Below, one piece after another: positions 43,396-51,108 of a DNA stretch of 64,000 nt. Made by a program: the position numbers and the translations under genes. The stretch spans positions 124,001 through 188,000 of the forward strand of contig CAJXNP010000004.1 in NCBI GenBank assembly GCA_913057175.1. Direction: 5' to 3'. Under the pieces are notes generated by a model. The model was given only the letters and a program-made list of their open reading frames with translations. It searched no databases and was not told where the DNA came from. Each line of letters starts with the position of its first letter. Position 1 is the stretch's first letter. The DNA comes from an uncultured Cytophagales bacterium. GTDB taxonomy: Bacteria; Bacteroidota; Bacteroidia; Cytophagales; Cyclobacteriaceae.

Positions 43396-44481
43396 CTATT
43401 TTAAAGCTTCTACAATTTTTTGAACATTCGACGATACCATTCCGAGATATGTTCCTTCAAAAGTCCCGTCTGGCCCCATTGCATCAGAATATAAGCTTCC
43501 TCCAATCGCAACATCGTGCCCCTTTTCTGTGCAGCCTTCAATCACAGCATTAATGGATCTTTCGGAAACTGAGGTCTCTATGAAAATGGCCTTAATTTTT
43601 CTTTTGATGATAAAATTTACCAGATCGGTAATGTCTTTTAATCCGTAATCCGACATAGTCGATATGCCTTGAAGTCCCTTTACTTCCATTCCATAGGCGT
43701 CACCAAAATATTCGAAAGCGTCATGAGCAGTGATCAATACTCTTTCATCTTCTGGGATTTCATTTACCATTTTTATCACAGATTGATGAAGAGAGTCTAA
43801 TTTATCCAGGTATTTCTGTGCATTTTGGTTAAAGTATTCCTTGTTTGCGGGGTATTCTTCTCCCAATTTCTCATTGATTTGAGAAACTGCATATTTCCAA
43901 ATGGAAACATCAAACCAAATGTGCGGATCGTAAATATTTGAATTGGGATCAGTGACTTTGAGACTTGAGACAGGGACGCCGTCAGAAACCGGATATACAG
44001 GTTTTTGTCTTTTCAACTTCTCAAAGATCTCCGACATTTTGCCTTCCAGGTGCAAGCCATTGTAAAAGATGATGTCTGCATTTTGCAGCTTTTTCAGATC
44101 GCCCTGAGTAGCTTTATAAAGGTGTGGGTCCACTCCGGGTCCCATTAAAGCCACCACATTCGCAGAATCCCGGGCAATGTTTTTAACCGCATCACCAATC
44201 ATCCCCGTGGTCGCCAGAATGTTAATTTTGCCATTGTCATGTGATTGGTCTTTCTTACTACAAGAGATGAGAATAATTAATGAAATTAATCCATAAAGGA
44301 GAAGCAAACCACCTGATTTAAGTTGACCGGATAGTGTTCTGAAAGTGAGCAATGTGTAAATGAATTGCCAACTGTCAATTACAAACTGCCAACTTTTCCT
44401 CCATCTGCTAAATCTTTGTGGAGTACTCCAGCCTAACACATGGTTTGTCTTCATTGCAAAAACATAATCTCTTACCCTCAT
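43396..44481 (-). CDS. Metal ABC transporter substrate-binding lipoprotein (TroA/ZnuA family)
   Basis: The mature part has the metal-binding residues of cluster-9 binding proteins: His in GVDPHLYKAT, His in DPHIWFDV, His in ITAHDAFEYFG and Asp in GGSLYSDAMG. The lipobox is ILISC. The start is uncertain. An ATG at 44481 overlaps the regulator's stop (ATGA) but gives some 55 extra residues before the signal, with SWQF-type sequence that looks like translated repeat DNA (GTTGGCAG.../GACAGTTGGC near 44366-44396). A real start may lie nearer to 44314, for example at a TTG. The three-His/one-Asp set fits Zn or Mn. Confidence 0.82.
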   Translation of the reverse strand: MRVRDYVFAMKTNHVLGWSTPQRFSRWRKSWQFVIDSWQFIYTLLTFRTLSGQLKSGGLLLLYGLISLIILISCSKKDQSHDNGKINILATTGMIGDAVKNIARDSANVVALMGPGVDPHLYKATQGDLKKLQNADIIFYNGLHLEGKMSEIFEKLKRQKPVYPVSDGVPVSSLKVTDPNSNIYDPHIWFDVSIWKYAVSQINEKLGEEYPANKEYFNQNAQKYLDKLDSLHQSVIKMVNEIPEDERVLITAHDAFEYFGDAYGMEVKGLQGISTMSDYGLKDITDLVNFIIKRKIKAIFIETSVSERSINAVIEGCTEKGHDVAIGGSLYSDAMGPDGTFEGTYLGMVSSNVQKIVEALK

Positions 44482-45146
44482 AATTCTTCCGTTACCAATA
44501 GGTTTCCTGATACTTCCTTGGAAATATGCATGACTTTTCCTTTGCTGAGCTCGATTTGCATGGATCCATCGTATTCTATTTTTTCTACAACTTTGATTTT
44601 TACTCCCGGGTGAATGGATAGCTTATCCAGATATTTCAAAAAAGGAGCGCTGGTATCTTTTATCGTGACTAATATTCCTGAATTGCCCTCGCCCATTTCA
44701 TTTAGCTCGATGGGCTGACTTTCAGCAAAGTCTCCATTTTCATCCGGTATAGGATCCCCGTGAGGATCATACTTTGGAAATTTCAGAAATTCATCCAGTC
44801 GTTTGATGAGTAGGGGGGATTTAATGTGCTCTAGTTGTTCCGCTACCTCATGTACTTCATCCCAGTTGAAGTTTAGCTTTTCCACAAGAAAAACTTCCCA
44901 TAACCTGTGCTTCCGGATTACTTTTAGTGCCATTTGTTTTCCCAGCCTTGTCAGATGTACACCCTGATATTTTTTGTAATTGATTACACCTTTGTCAGAA
45001 AGTTTTCTGATCATATCGCTGACCGATGCCGGCTTGGTAAGTAGCTTTTCTGAAATGGAATTAGTCGTAACTTTCCCGTTGCCATTTACGGCCAGATGAT
45101 AAATGGCTTTCAGATAATTTTCCTCGGAATAACTTAAGTTGATCAT
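44478..45146 (-). CDS. DtxR/MntR-family metal-dependent repressor
   Basis: The 222-residue protein has an N-terminal winged helix (YLKAIYHLAVNGNGK, KPASVSDMIRKLSDKGV), a metal-binding/dimerisation part with HRLWEVFLVEKL and AEQLEHI, and a C-terminal FeoA-like SH3 segment. It would bind DNA when Mn2+ or Fe2+ is plentiful and shut off the importer genes that follow. It is the first gene of the operon, and its stop overlaps the next ATG. Two palindrome-like boxes lie 26 to 63 bp upstream of its start, so autoregulation is likely. MntR-type control fits the ABC family. Confidence 0.92.
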   Translation of the reverse strand: MINLSYSEENYLKAIYHLAVNGNGKVTTNSISEKLLTKPASVSDMIRKLSDKGVINYKKYQGVHLTRLGKQMALKVIRKHRLWEVFLVEKLNFNWDEVHEVAEQLEHIKSPLLIKRLDEFLKFPKYDPHGDPIPDENGDFAESQPIELNEMGEGNSGILVTIKDTSAPFLKYLDKLSIHPGVKIKVVEKIEYDGSMQIELSKGKVMHISKEVSGNLLVTEEL

Positions 45147-45171
45147 TAGTGTAGAAATCCCAATGTAATTA

Positions 45172-45209
45172 TTTAGATAAACCTAAAAATATATTTAGTT
45201 AATTATAAA
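45172..45209. promoter_or_regulatory. Tandem palindromes, candidate DtxR/MntR operators
   Basis: Box 1 (45172-45187) is TTTAGAT-AA-ACCTAAA, a near-perfect inverted repeat. Box 2 (45194-45209) is TTTAGTT-AA-TTATAAA, a weaker one with the same spacing. The two are 22 bp apart from start to start, so they lie on the same face of the helix. They are immediately upstream of the DtxR/MntR gene. The half-site TTTAG resembles known DtxR/MntR sites. Binding is inferred. Confidence 0.55.
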
Positions 45210-45269
45210 TACAAATAAATCTACGAAATTCTTTAAAAATCGTTGGTTTATATTTAACAAAAAATAAAA

Positions 45270-46394
45270 TTAGCCTTGTCTAAAATTAAAAATTGAATCA
45301 ATGAATTCAATGAGCTTTACTTTTTCATATTGCCAGGAAGCTTTGCTGTGATTCCCTTTGAAATAGAAATCTCCACTTTTTATTTGCTCAAGGAGTTTGT
45401 TGTCTATGTTGGAAAAATCAGTAAAGATAAATGCATCGAACTCATCTACAATGGGATTCCACGCTGGGTTTTTTCTAATAAACATAGGTTTATTCAGCAT
45501 TAGGCAATCATACATTTTTGTTGGGATTCTGTTCGAGTAATACGCGTCAGTTTTGTAGGGCAGAAGGGTAAAATCGGCATTTTCTAATTCCTTAAGGATC
45601 TTATTTTGAGGAACTATCAAATCTCCGCCTATTAATCGAATATAATTGAAGTTGGAAATCTTACCCCTCAATTTTCGAAGTGTGGATTCTTTCGCACAAT
45701 AACCGATGATGATTAAGCTAAGTTGCGGAATGTGTTCTTTTAATTTGACAATGAAATTTATTGCATCGAAAATGCCGTATTCCTCAGCGATTGTTCCGGA
45801 ATAGATGAATTTATAGCTGTTTGGTTTCTGAGAAATACCCGGATCGGGGGGATTAATAGTACTCTTATTTTCAACTATCTGATAGGGGCTTTTGATAAAA
45901 TTCAATTCCTGGACATAGCATGGATCCGAAAGTAAAAAGCCATCCATAAACCTGGAAAAGGACCACTCTTTTAACCGAACGTATCCGGCAAGAATACTTC
46001 GGACAATGAAAGGGTAGGTCTTGCTTGACGCAATGTTTTTGTAGTAGTTTTCCTGGATATCGTAGATAATTTTGCTACCAAATAATATTTTGTTTATAAG
46101 TATAACTAATTGTAATTCATGTGTATTAGATACGATTAGTTCTGGTTTTACTTTAATTAGAAATTTTAATACTTTTAATGGTGTAAATAATCTTGCGAGA
46201 CTCAACCTTTTAAATTTTGTAAGCTTTAAAAAGTGAATATTTGGAAGTTCAGGCTTCGATCCAGAGGGATAGCCAATCATGAACAGGTCATAATTATTCG
46301 TTTCGGCCAATGAAATCCCAATCTTTTTGTAATTTCGCGCGTCGTCTACCGGCTTGAGTACAGAAACAATTGCAGCTTTTTTACGAATTGACAT
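45270..46394 (-). CDS. Glycosyltransferase (GT4-like)
   Basis: The 374-residue protein has the two-domain GT-B pattern. An N-terminal part contains LKPVDDARNYKKIGISLAET and an IVSNTHELQLVILINKI strand. A C-terminal nucleotide-sugar part contains FIYSGTIAEEYGIFDAINF and ENADFTLLPYKTDAYYSNRIPTKMYD, where the usual late Glu (E-x7-E-like) is partly replaced. No signal peptide is seen. The gene is alone, divergent from dapD. It probably adds a sugar to a surface polysaccharide or lipid. The acceptor and sugar are unknown. Confidence 0.8.
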   Translation of the reverse strand: MSIRKKAAIVSVLKPVDDARNYKKIGISLAETNNYDLFMIGYPSGSKPELPNIHFLKLTKFKRLSLARLFTPLKVLKFLIKVKPELIVSNTHELQLVILINKILFGSKIIYDIQENYYKNIASSKTYPFIVRSILAGYVRLKEWSFSRFMDGFLLSDPCYVQELNFIKSPYQIVENKSTINPPDPGISQKPNSYKFIYSGTIAEEYGIFDAINFIVKLKEHIPQLSLIIIGYCAKESTLRKLRGKISNFNYIRLIGGDLIVPQNKILKELENADFTLLPYKTDAYYSNRIPTKMYDCLMLNKPMFIRKNPAWNPIVDEFDAFIFTDFSNIDNKLLEQIKSGDFYFKGNHSKASWQYEKVKLIEFIDSIFNFRQG

Positions 46395-46426
46395 AACCGA
46401 AATATAAACTTCAAATACAATATTAT

Positions 46427-47239
46427 ATGCATTTAAAAGAAATTATTGAAAGTGCCTGGGAGAATCGGGATCTGCTAAAAGATAAGGATACACAAACAGC
46501 CATCAGGGAAACTATTGAGAATCTTGATAGTGGGAAGATCCGTGTGGCCGAGCCTGCAGATGGCGGATGGACTGTGAATGATTGGGTGAAGAAAGCAGTT
46601 ATTCTTTATTTTCCAATCAATGAAATGGAGACGATTGAAGTTGGCCCTTTTGAATTTCACGATAAGATTAAGCTAAAAAATAAATATGCTGAAAAAGGTG
46701 TCCGTGTTGTTCCGCACGCCATCGCGAGATATGGTTCTTATGTAAGCCCGGGCGTGGTGATGATGCCTTCCTATGTTAACATTGGTGCATATGTTGATTC
46801 AGGAACGATGGTTGATACCTGGGCAACTGTAGGAAGTTGCGCGCAGATTGGTAAAGATGTACACCTGAGTGGTGGAGTTGGTATTGGAGGAGTACTGGAA
46901 CCTGTGCAGGCTGCTCCAGTTATCATCGAAGATGGCGCTTTTATTGGATCGAGATGTATATTGGTTGAAGGTGTCAGGATTGGTAAAGAAGCTGTGCTCG
47001 GAGCAAATGTGACCCTCACATCAAGCAGTAAGATCATTGATGTGACGGGTGAGGAGCCTGTGGAGTACAAAGGCTATGTCCCTGAAAGATGTGTGGTCAT
47101 TCCCGGTAGCATTACAAAGAAATTTCCTGCTGGTGAATACAATGTAAACTGTGCGTTGATTATCGGAAAGAGAAAGGCAAGTACTGACCTTAAAACTTCG
47201 TTGAATAACGCGCTGCGGGAAAATAACGTTTCAGTTTAG
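46427..47239 (+). CDS. dapD: 2,3,4,5-tetrahydropyridine-2,6-dicarboxylate N-succinyltransferase
   Basis: DapD transfers a succinyl group from succinyl-CoA in the diaminopimelate/lysine pathway. The 270-residue length and the left-handed helix hexapeptide repeats (YVNIGAYVDSGTMVDTWATVG, VHLSGGVGIGGVLEP in the text) are typical. The RAETYG-type N-terminal part is replaced by helical sequence normal for the family. ATG at 46427 follows a short divergent gap. The enzyme is a cytoplasmic trimer and essential for peptidoglycan and lysine. No operon partners from the pathway are adjacent. Confidence 0.95.
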   Translation: MHLKEIIESAWENRDLLKDKDTQTAIRETIENLDSGKIRVAEPADGGWTVNDWVKKAVILYFPINEMETIEVGPFEFHDKIKLKNKYAEKGVRVVPHAIARYGSYVSPGVVMMPSYVNIGAYVDSGTMVDTWATVGSCAQIGKDVHLSGGVGIGGVLEPVQAAPVIIEDGAFIGSRCILVEGVRIGKEAVLGANVTLTSSSKIIDVTGEEPVEYKGYVPERCVVIPGSITKKFPAGEYNVNCALIIGKRKASTDLKTSLNNALRENNVSV

Positions 47240-47259
47240 AAATAAACAACTGGTAGAAG

Positions 47260-47856
47260 ATGAATGGAAGGATAATAATATTTTTAACTCTTTTTTCAGT
47301 CATGTTTGGCTCTTGCCAAAAGGACGATTCTAAGGTTGCAGACGATTTATTCGCAAAAGGGGAGTATGAGCAGGCGATTGAGAAATACGATGAGTTCCTG
47401 AAAATGAATCCCCGTCATGTAAAATCCATTTATAATCGTGGACGTGCCTACGAAGAACTTGGCGAATATGAAAAAGCGATTGAAGATTATGAACAGGTAT
47501 TGAAACTCAATGACAAGCATGTGCAAGCCCTGCTTAGTCTGGGCCAGGACTATCATCGAAAGAAGAATTATGAACAGGCACTTTTTTACTACGACCAGGC
47601 TGTTGAATACGATATGAACAGTCCAAATGCTTATTATTTACGAGGTCACAGTCGACATTTACTTGGTCAGGTCGAGGACGCTATGAATGATTACAATAAA
47701 GCCATAAACCTTAAGAATGACTATGGAGTTGTCTATCTGAATCGTGGCGCCCTTTATTTACATTTGAAGAACAAAAGAGCCGCCTGCAAGGATTTTCAAA
47801 CTGCTATGAACTTAGGTGTGTCTGAAGCGGAAAGTGCTTTGAATAAGAATTGTTAA
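47260..47856 (+). CDS. TPR-repeat lipoprotein
   Basis: The 198-residue protein has a signal and lipobox (FSVMFGSC), then about four tetratricopeptide repeats recognisable by the YEQAIEKYDEFLKMNP, YEKAIEDYEQVLKLN, YEQALFYYDQAVEYD and VEDAMNDYNKAINLKN units. It ends with a Cys-containing repeat (RAACKDFQTAMNLG) that is common at the end of such proteins. It is on the same strand, 20 bp after dapD. It probably sits in the outer membrane facing the periplasm and mediates protein contacts. The specific partner is unknown. Confidence 0.88.
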   Translation: MNGRIIIFLTLFSVMFGSCQKDDSKVADDLFAKGEYEQAIEKYDEFLKMNPRHVKSIYNRGRAYEELGEYEKAIEDYEQVLKLNDKHVQALLSLGQDYHRKKNYEQALFYYDQAVEYDMNSPNAYYLRGHSRHLLGQVEDAMNDYNKAINLKNDYGVVYLNRGALYLHLKNKRAACKDFQTAMNLGVSEAESALNKNC

Positions 47857-47926
47857 AAGAAAAACCAAGGATTTTGAGGTCAATTACAGCGAGATTATTA
47901 ATTTAATCAATCAAAATTGTTTACTC

Positions 47927-48526
47927 ATGCCTGCACCCAAAACTGTTGATGAATACGTTACCCGTCATGATGAATGGTGGGAAGAACTGAATAAACTCCG
48001 ATCAATTTTACAATCCACTCCCTTGGTTGAATCAATCAAATGGGGATTTCCTGTTTATACACTTAATAATAAAAATGTGCTTGGACTTGGCGCATTCAAA
48101 TCCTATGTAGGGATTTGGTTTTTTCAGGGTGGTTTATTAAAGGATCCTCATCAACTTTTAGTTAATGCACAGGAAGGCAAAACGAAGGCAATGAGACAGT
48201 TAAGGTTTAGTTCCCTTGAAGAAATGAATGAAAAAATCATTCGTGATTATGTAGCCGAAGCGATTGAAAATCAGAAAAAGGGAAAAGAAATCAAGCCTGA
48301 TCTGAAAAAGCCGCTAGTCATTCCGGATGAATTAAAACTTGCATTTGAGACAAATCAGGAAGTAAGAGATCAATTTGAAAAACTGAATCTGACCAGTAAG
48401 CGGGAATTTTCCGAATACATTGAAAGTGCAAAACGGGAAGACACCAAAAAGTCAAGGCTTGAAAAAATTATTCCAATGATTCTTGAGGGGGTAGGTTTGC
48501 ATGATAAGTACAAAAAAGGGACTTGA
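47927..48526 (+). CDS. DUF1801/YdeI-type domain protein
   Basis: The 199-residue soluble protein has an N-terminal DUF1801-like half (ESIKWGFPVYTLNNKNVLGLGAFKSYVGIWFFQG in the text, shortened here to its KWGFPVY core) and a C-terminal YdeI-like half with PDELKLAFE and SKREFSEYIESAKREDTK, where the last segment is the typical bacteriocin-resistance YdeI/OmpD-associated pattern. There is no signal peptide. The function is unknown, and relatives are often stress-induced. It follows the TPR gene by 70 bp and may or may not share its transcript. Confidence 0.78.
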   Translation: MPAPKTVDEYVTRHDEWWEELNKLRSILQSTPLVESIKWGFPVYTLNNKNVLGLGAFKSYVGIWFFQGGLLKDPHQLLVNAQEGKTKAMRQLRFSSLEEMNEKIIRDYVAEAIENQKKGKEIKPDLKKPLVIPDELKLAFETNQEVRDQFEKLNLTSKREFSEYIESAKREDTKKSRLEKIIPMILEGVGLHDKYKKGT

Positions 48527-48557
48527 CCAGCAACAAGAAACCAGCAACCTGTTTGCC

Positions 48558-49766
48558 CTACATTAACTTCAAAAGCGTTTCCATTTTCATCTCAGTCTCA
48601 AGCCATTCTTTTTCCGGTACTGAATCTATTGTAACACCGGCTCCTGCATATATATCTGCCGAATGATCATTGTTGAGTTTCATGCATCGGAGATTTACAA
48701 ATAAATTCGTTTGTTCTTTTGTTGCAACCGGTCCGAGAAACCCACTAAAATATGAGCGGTCAAAACCTTCATTTTCTTTGATGAATTTAAGCGCGGGATC
48801 TTTTGGCATTCCACAAACAGCGGAAGTCGGATGAAGTAATTCGAGCATGACCGACCCGAGCTGGGGAAAATTAACTTCTTCCATGTTGACAATGTAATCC
48901 GTCTTTAGGTGGATTAGGTTTCCTGCTTTCATCGTTCTTGGCCCGATCTCTTCAAACTCCCTCAATCTGATCTTTTTAAAGCAATTGATAATGTATCGGC
49001 AGACAAGAGCCTGTTCCTCAATTTCCTTTTGCCTCCAGGCGGCGTCGACCAGCCTCATGCCTTCTTCGTACTTTTGCGTTCCCGCCAATGCGGTGGTTTT
49101 GAAGATCTTATTCTCTTCTACCGAAATAAGGTTTTCAGGAGTAGCTCCGATCCATGTTCCGGCATCTGGCAGACATATGAGGTAAACAAATGCATTGGGA
49201 TAGGTCTGCTCCAGTTTCTTAAAAAAATGAATAGGATCAAAATCATTCGGCAGATTGATATTATTGATGCGGGAAGGTACTACCTTATGAAAAGCCCCAT
49301 TTTTGATCTGATCGATTGATCTTTCAACTAATTGTATAAACTTATTTTCATGTTCCTCAGATTGGGTGTACGGATTCTTATCAGAAGTATAATAATCTGC
49401 AAATGCAGGATTTTCCGACTTTTCCAATAAGAATTGAATATCATCCTGGCTGACATGCGGAGACGTATGAAGGTTTGTACAGGAATCGGTGCGGAATTCC
49501 AGCAAAATATCATTTTTAATGAAATGATTTTCGTGGTCACTGTTTTCCTCGAAAGGCCTGAAAAGGAATCCGGACTCCAGGCTTTCCAGTTGATATTCTT
49601 TTAGTACCGTATCTTCCTGCAGGGCAATGGATAAATGAAACCGGTCAGCTTGTGGTTTTCTCCAGAATACGAAGGGAAATTTATTGTTCAACGCATTTCC
49701 TACAATTTGATCAGTTTGTATTTCCTCTAATGAAACATTGGTGATTGTCCCCTGAAATTCTCCCAT
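48558..49766 (-). CDS. menF: Isochorismate synthase (menaquinone pathway)
   Basis: The 402-residue protein is a chorismate-binding enzyme that makes isochorismate, the first step to menaquinone. The C-terminal half carries the family residues in GATPENLISVEENKIFKTTALAGTQ, HPTSAVCGMPKDPALKFI, and the GAGVTIDSVPEKEWLETEMKME end (motif cores only given). The N-terminal half is diverged, as usual. It overlaps nothing and lies 4 bp after a hotdog thioesterase gene on the same strand. That pairing supports a menaquinone rather than a siderophore role. It is cytoplasmic. Confidence 0.9.
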   Translation of the reverse strand: MGEFQGTITNVSLEEIQTDQIVGNALNNKFPFVFWRKPQADRFHLSIALQEDTVLKEYQLESLESGFLFRPFEENSDHENHFIKNDILLEFRTDSCTNLHTSPHVSQDDIQFLLEKSENPAFADYYTSDKNPYTQSEEHENKFIQLVERSIDQIKNGAFHKVVPSRINNINLPNDFDPIHFFKKLEQTYPNAFVYLICLPDAGTWIGATPENLISVEENKIFKTTALAGTQKYEEGMRLVDAAWRQKEIEEQALVCRYIINCFKKIRLREFEEIGPRTMKAGNLIHLKTDYIVNMEEVNFPQLGSVMLELLHPTSAVCGMPKDPALKFIKENEGFDRSYFSGFLGPVATKEQTNLFVNLRCMKLNNDHSADIYAGAGVTIDSVPEKEWLETEMKMETLLKLM

Positions 49767-49770
49767 ATAG

Positions 49771-50199
49771 TTAAACAGCCTTTTTCTCTAATATTGCTAA
49801 CGTAATCCTACTGATACAAACCAGCTCTTCTTTTTGATTGTTTATTTTAATTTCCCAAACCTGAGTCTTTTTTCCGGCGTGAATGGATTTGACGGTTCCA
49901 AAAACAACTTCTCCGTATTGAGCACTTTTTATATGGTTGGCGTTTATTTCTAATCCTACCACAAATTGTTTTTTGGGGTCAATGGTCAAATACCCCGCAA
50001 TGCTACCCAGTGATTCGGCCAGCGTGACAGATGCGCCTCCATGCAGTAGTTTTAAAGGTTGAACTGTTCGATGGTCAACAGGCATTTTAGCTGTAAGCGA
50101 TTCTGAGGTGATTTCAGTGAATTGTATGCCAAGATGTTCCAGCATATTGCCTTCACACATTTTGTTTAATTGGCCTAAATCAAAATTTGGATCGAACAT
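49771..50199 (-). CDS. Hotdog thioesterase, probable 1,4-dihydroxy-2-naphthoyl-CoA hydrolase
   Basis: The 142-residue hotdog protein has the catalytic segment RTVQPLKLLHGGASVTLAESLGS, where the LHGG and the later Glu are the active-site features of PaaI/MenI-type thioesterases. Its position directly before menF suggests that it hydrolyses DHNA-CoA in menaquinone synthesis. That is inference, since the family is broad and includes phenylacetyl-CoA and 4-hydroxybenzoyl-CoA enzymes. The length is normal. It is cytoplasmic. Confidence 0.85.
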   Translation of the reverse strand: MFDPNFDLGQLNKMCEGNMLEHLGIQFTEITSESLTAKMPVDHRTVQPLKLLHGGASVTLAESLGSIAGYLTIDPKKQFVVGLEINANHIKSAQYGEVVFGTVKSIHAGKKTQVWEIKINNQKEELVCISRITLAILEKKAV

Positions 50200-50348
50200 T
50201 GCTTGAAAAAATATGATAAAAGTTGAATCTTTGGCGGCGGTAAAATTATAAAAAATAACACATCAAACACCTAATTCGTTATTAATCTGTTTTTTTGTGT
50301 CTATAACATCAATCAGGACGGATGCAAATCAATTTTTTAAGTAGGTAA

Positions 50349-50975
50349 ATGAAAGAGATATATTTAGTCAGGCATGGGCAGACGGGGTATAACCAAAAGG
50401 GAATAGTCCAGGGCAGGGGAATTGACACGACGTTAAATTCCGTGGGAATTAAACAGGCGGAAGCGTTTTATCAGAGTTATAAAGACATCCCATTTGATAA
50501 GATTTACACATCCAGCTTACAGCGGACTCGCCAGTCTGTAATCAGATTCATTGAGGACGGTATTCCGTTTGAGTCTTTACCGGGACTTGATGAAATCAGC
50601 TGGGGGATTTCCGAAGGATTAGAATATTCAGCCAATAACAATACCCGGTATTACAGAACCATCACTGAATGGAACAATGGCAATATTACACACAAAATAG
50701 AGGAGGGGGAAAGTCCGATCGATGTGCAGAGAAGGCAAAAAGAAGCTATTGATTATATTTTGTCAAAGAAGGATGAGAATGTCATTTTAGTTTGTATGCA
50801 TGGTCGGGCAATGAGAATATTGCTTTCCTGGCTTACTAATAACCATTTGAAAGATATGGATGCCTTTGACCATGGCAATCTTTGTCTTTATAAATTAAGG
50901 TATGACGGTTCAGATTTTTCTATTGATCTTTATAATGACCGTGCTCATTTAGATCATATTGATGAAAGAAGTTAA
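50349..50975 (+). CDS. Histidine phosphatase family protein
   Basis: The 208-residue protein has the phosphoglycerate-mutase-like RHG motif in YLVRHGQTGYNQKG, a second conserved region with YTSSLQRTRQS, and the second catalytic His in VCMHGRAMR. This set marks a phosphatase that works through a phosphohistidine. Substrates in the family range from sugar phosphates to the alpha-ribazole phosphate of cobalamin synthesis. Nothing here decides between them. Its end overlaps a newly recognised small gene (50962) by 14 bp, followed by a symporter. Confidence 0.88.
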   Translation: MKEIYLVRHGQTGYNQKGIVQGRGIDTTLNSVGIKQAEAFYQSYKDIPFDKIYTSSLQRTRQSVIRFIEDGIPFESLPGLDEISWGISEGLEYSANNNTRYYRTITEWNNGNITHKIEEGESPIDVQRRQKEAIDYILSKKDENVILVCMHGRAMRILLSWLTNNHLKDMDAFDHGNLCLYKLRYDGSDFSIDLYNDRAHLDHIDERS

Positions 50976-51108
50976 GAGCAAAGATAAAATTCCTACCAAA
51001 GATCTTCCTCCATTTTTCAAATCGTGGAAAGGCATGTACATTTTTGTGCTGGGCTTTCACACTCTTCTGATCCTCGCATTTTATCTATTTACAAAATTTT
51101 TTGAATGA
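50962..51108 (+). CDS. Short single-helix membrane protein preceding the symporter
   Basis: This 48-residue frame starts at ATG 50962 inside the end of the phosphatase gene and stops at TGA 51106-51108, sharing ATGA with the symporter start at 51105. It encodes MKEVKSKDKIPTKDLPPFF followed by a charged turn and one membrane helix (YIFVLGFHTLLILAFYLF), ending in KFFE. Short companion proteins with one or two helices are common beside sodium/solute symporters. The coupling on both sides makes a real gene likely. No homologue is known to me by name. Confidence 0.7.
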   Translation: MKEVKSKDKIPTKDLPPFFKSWKGMYIFVLGFHTLLILAFYLFTKFFE

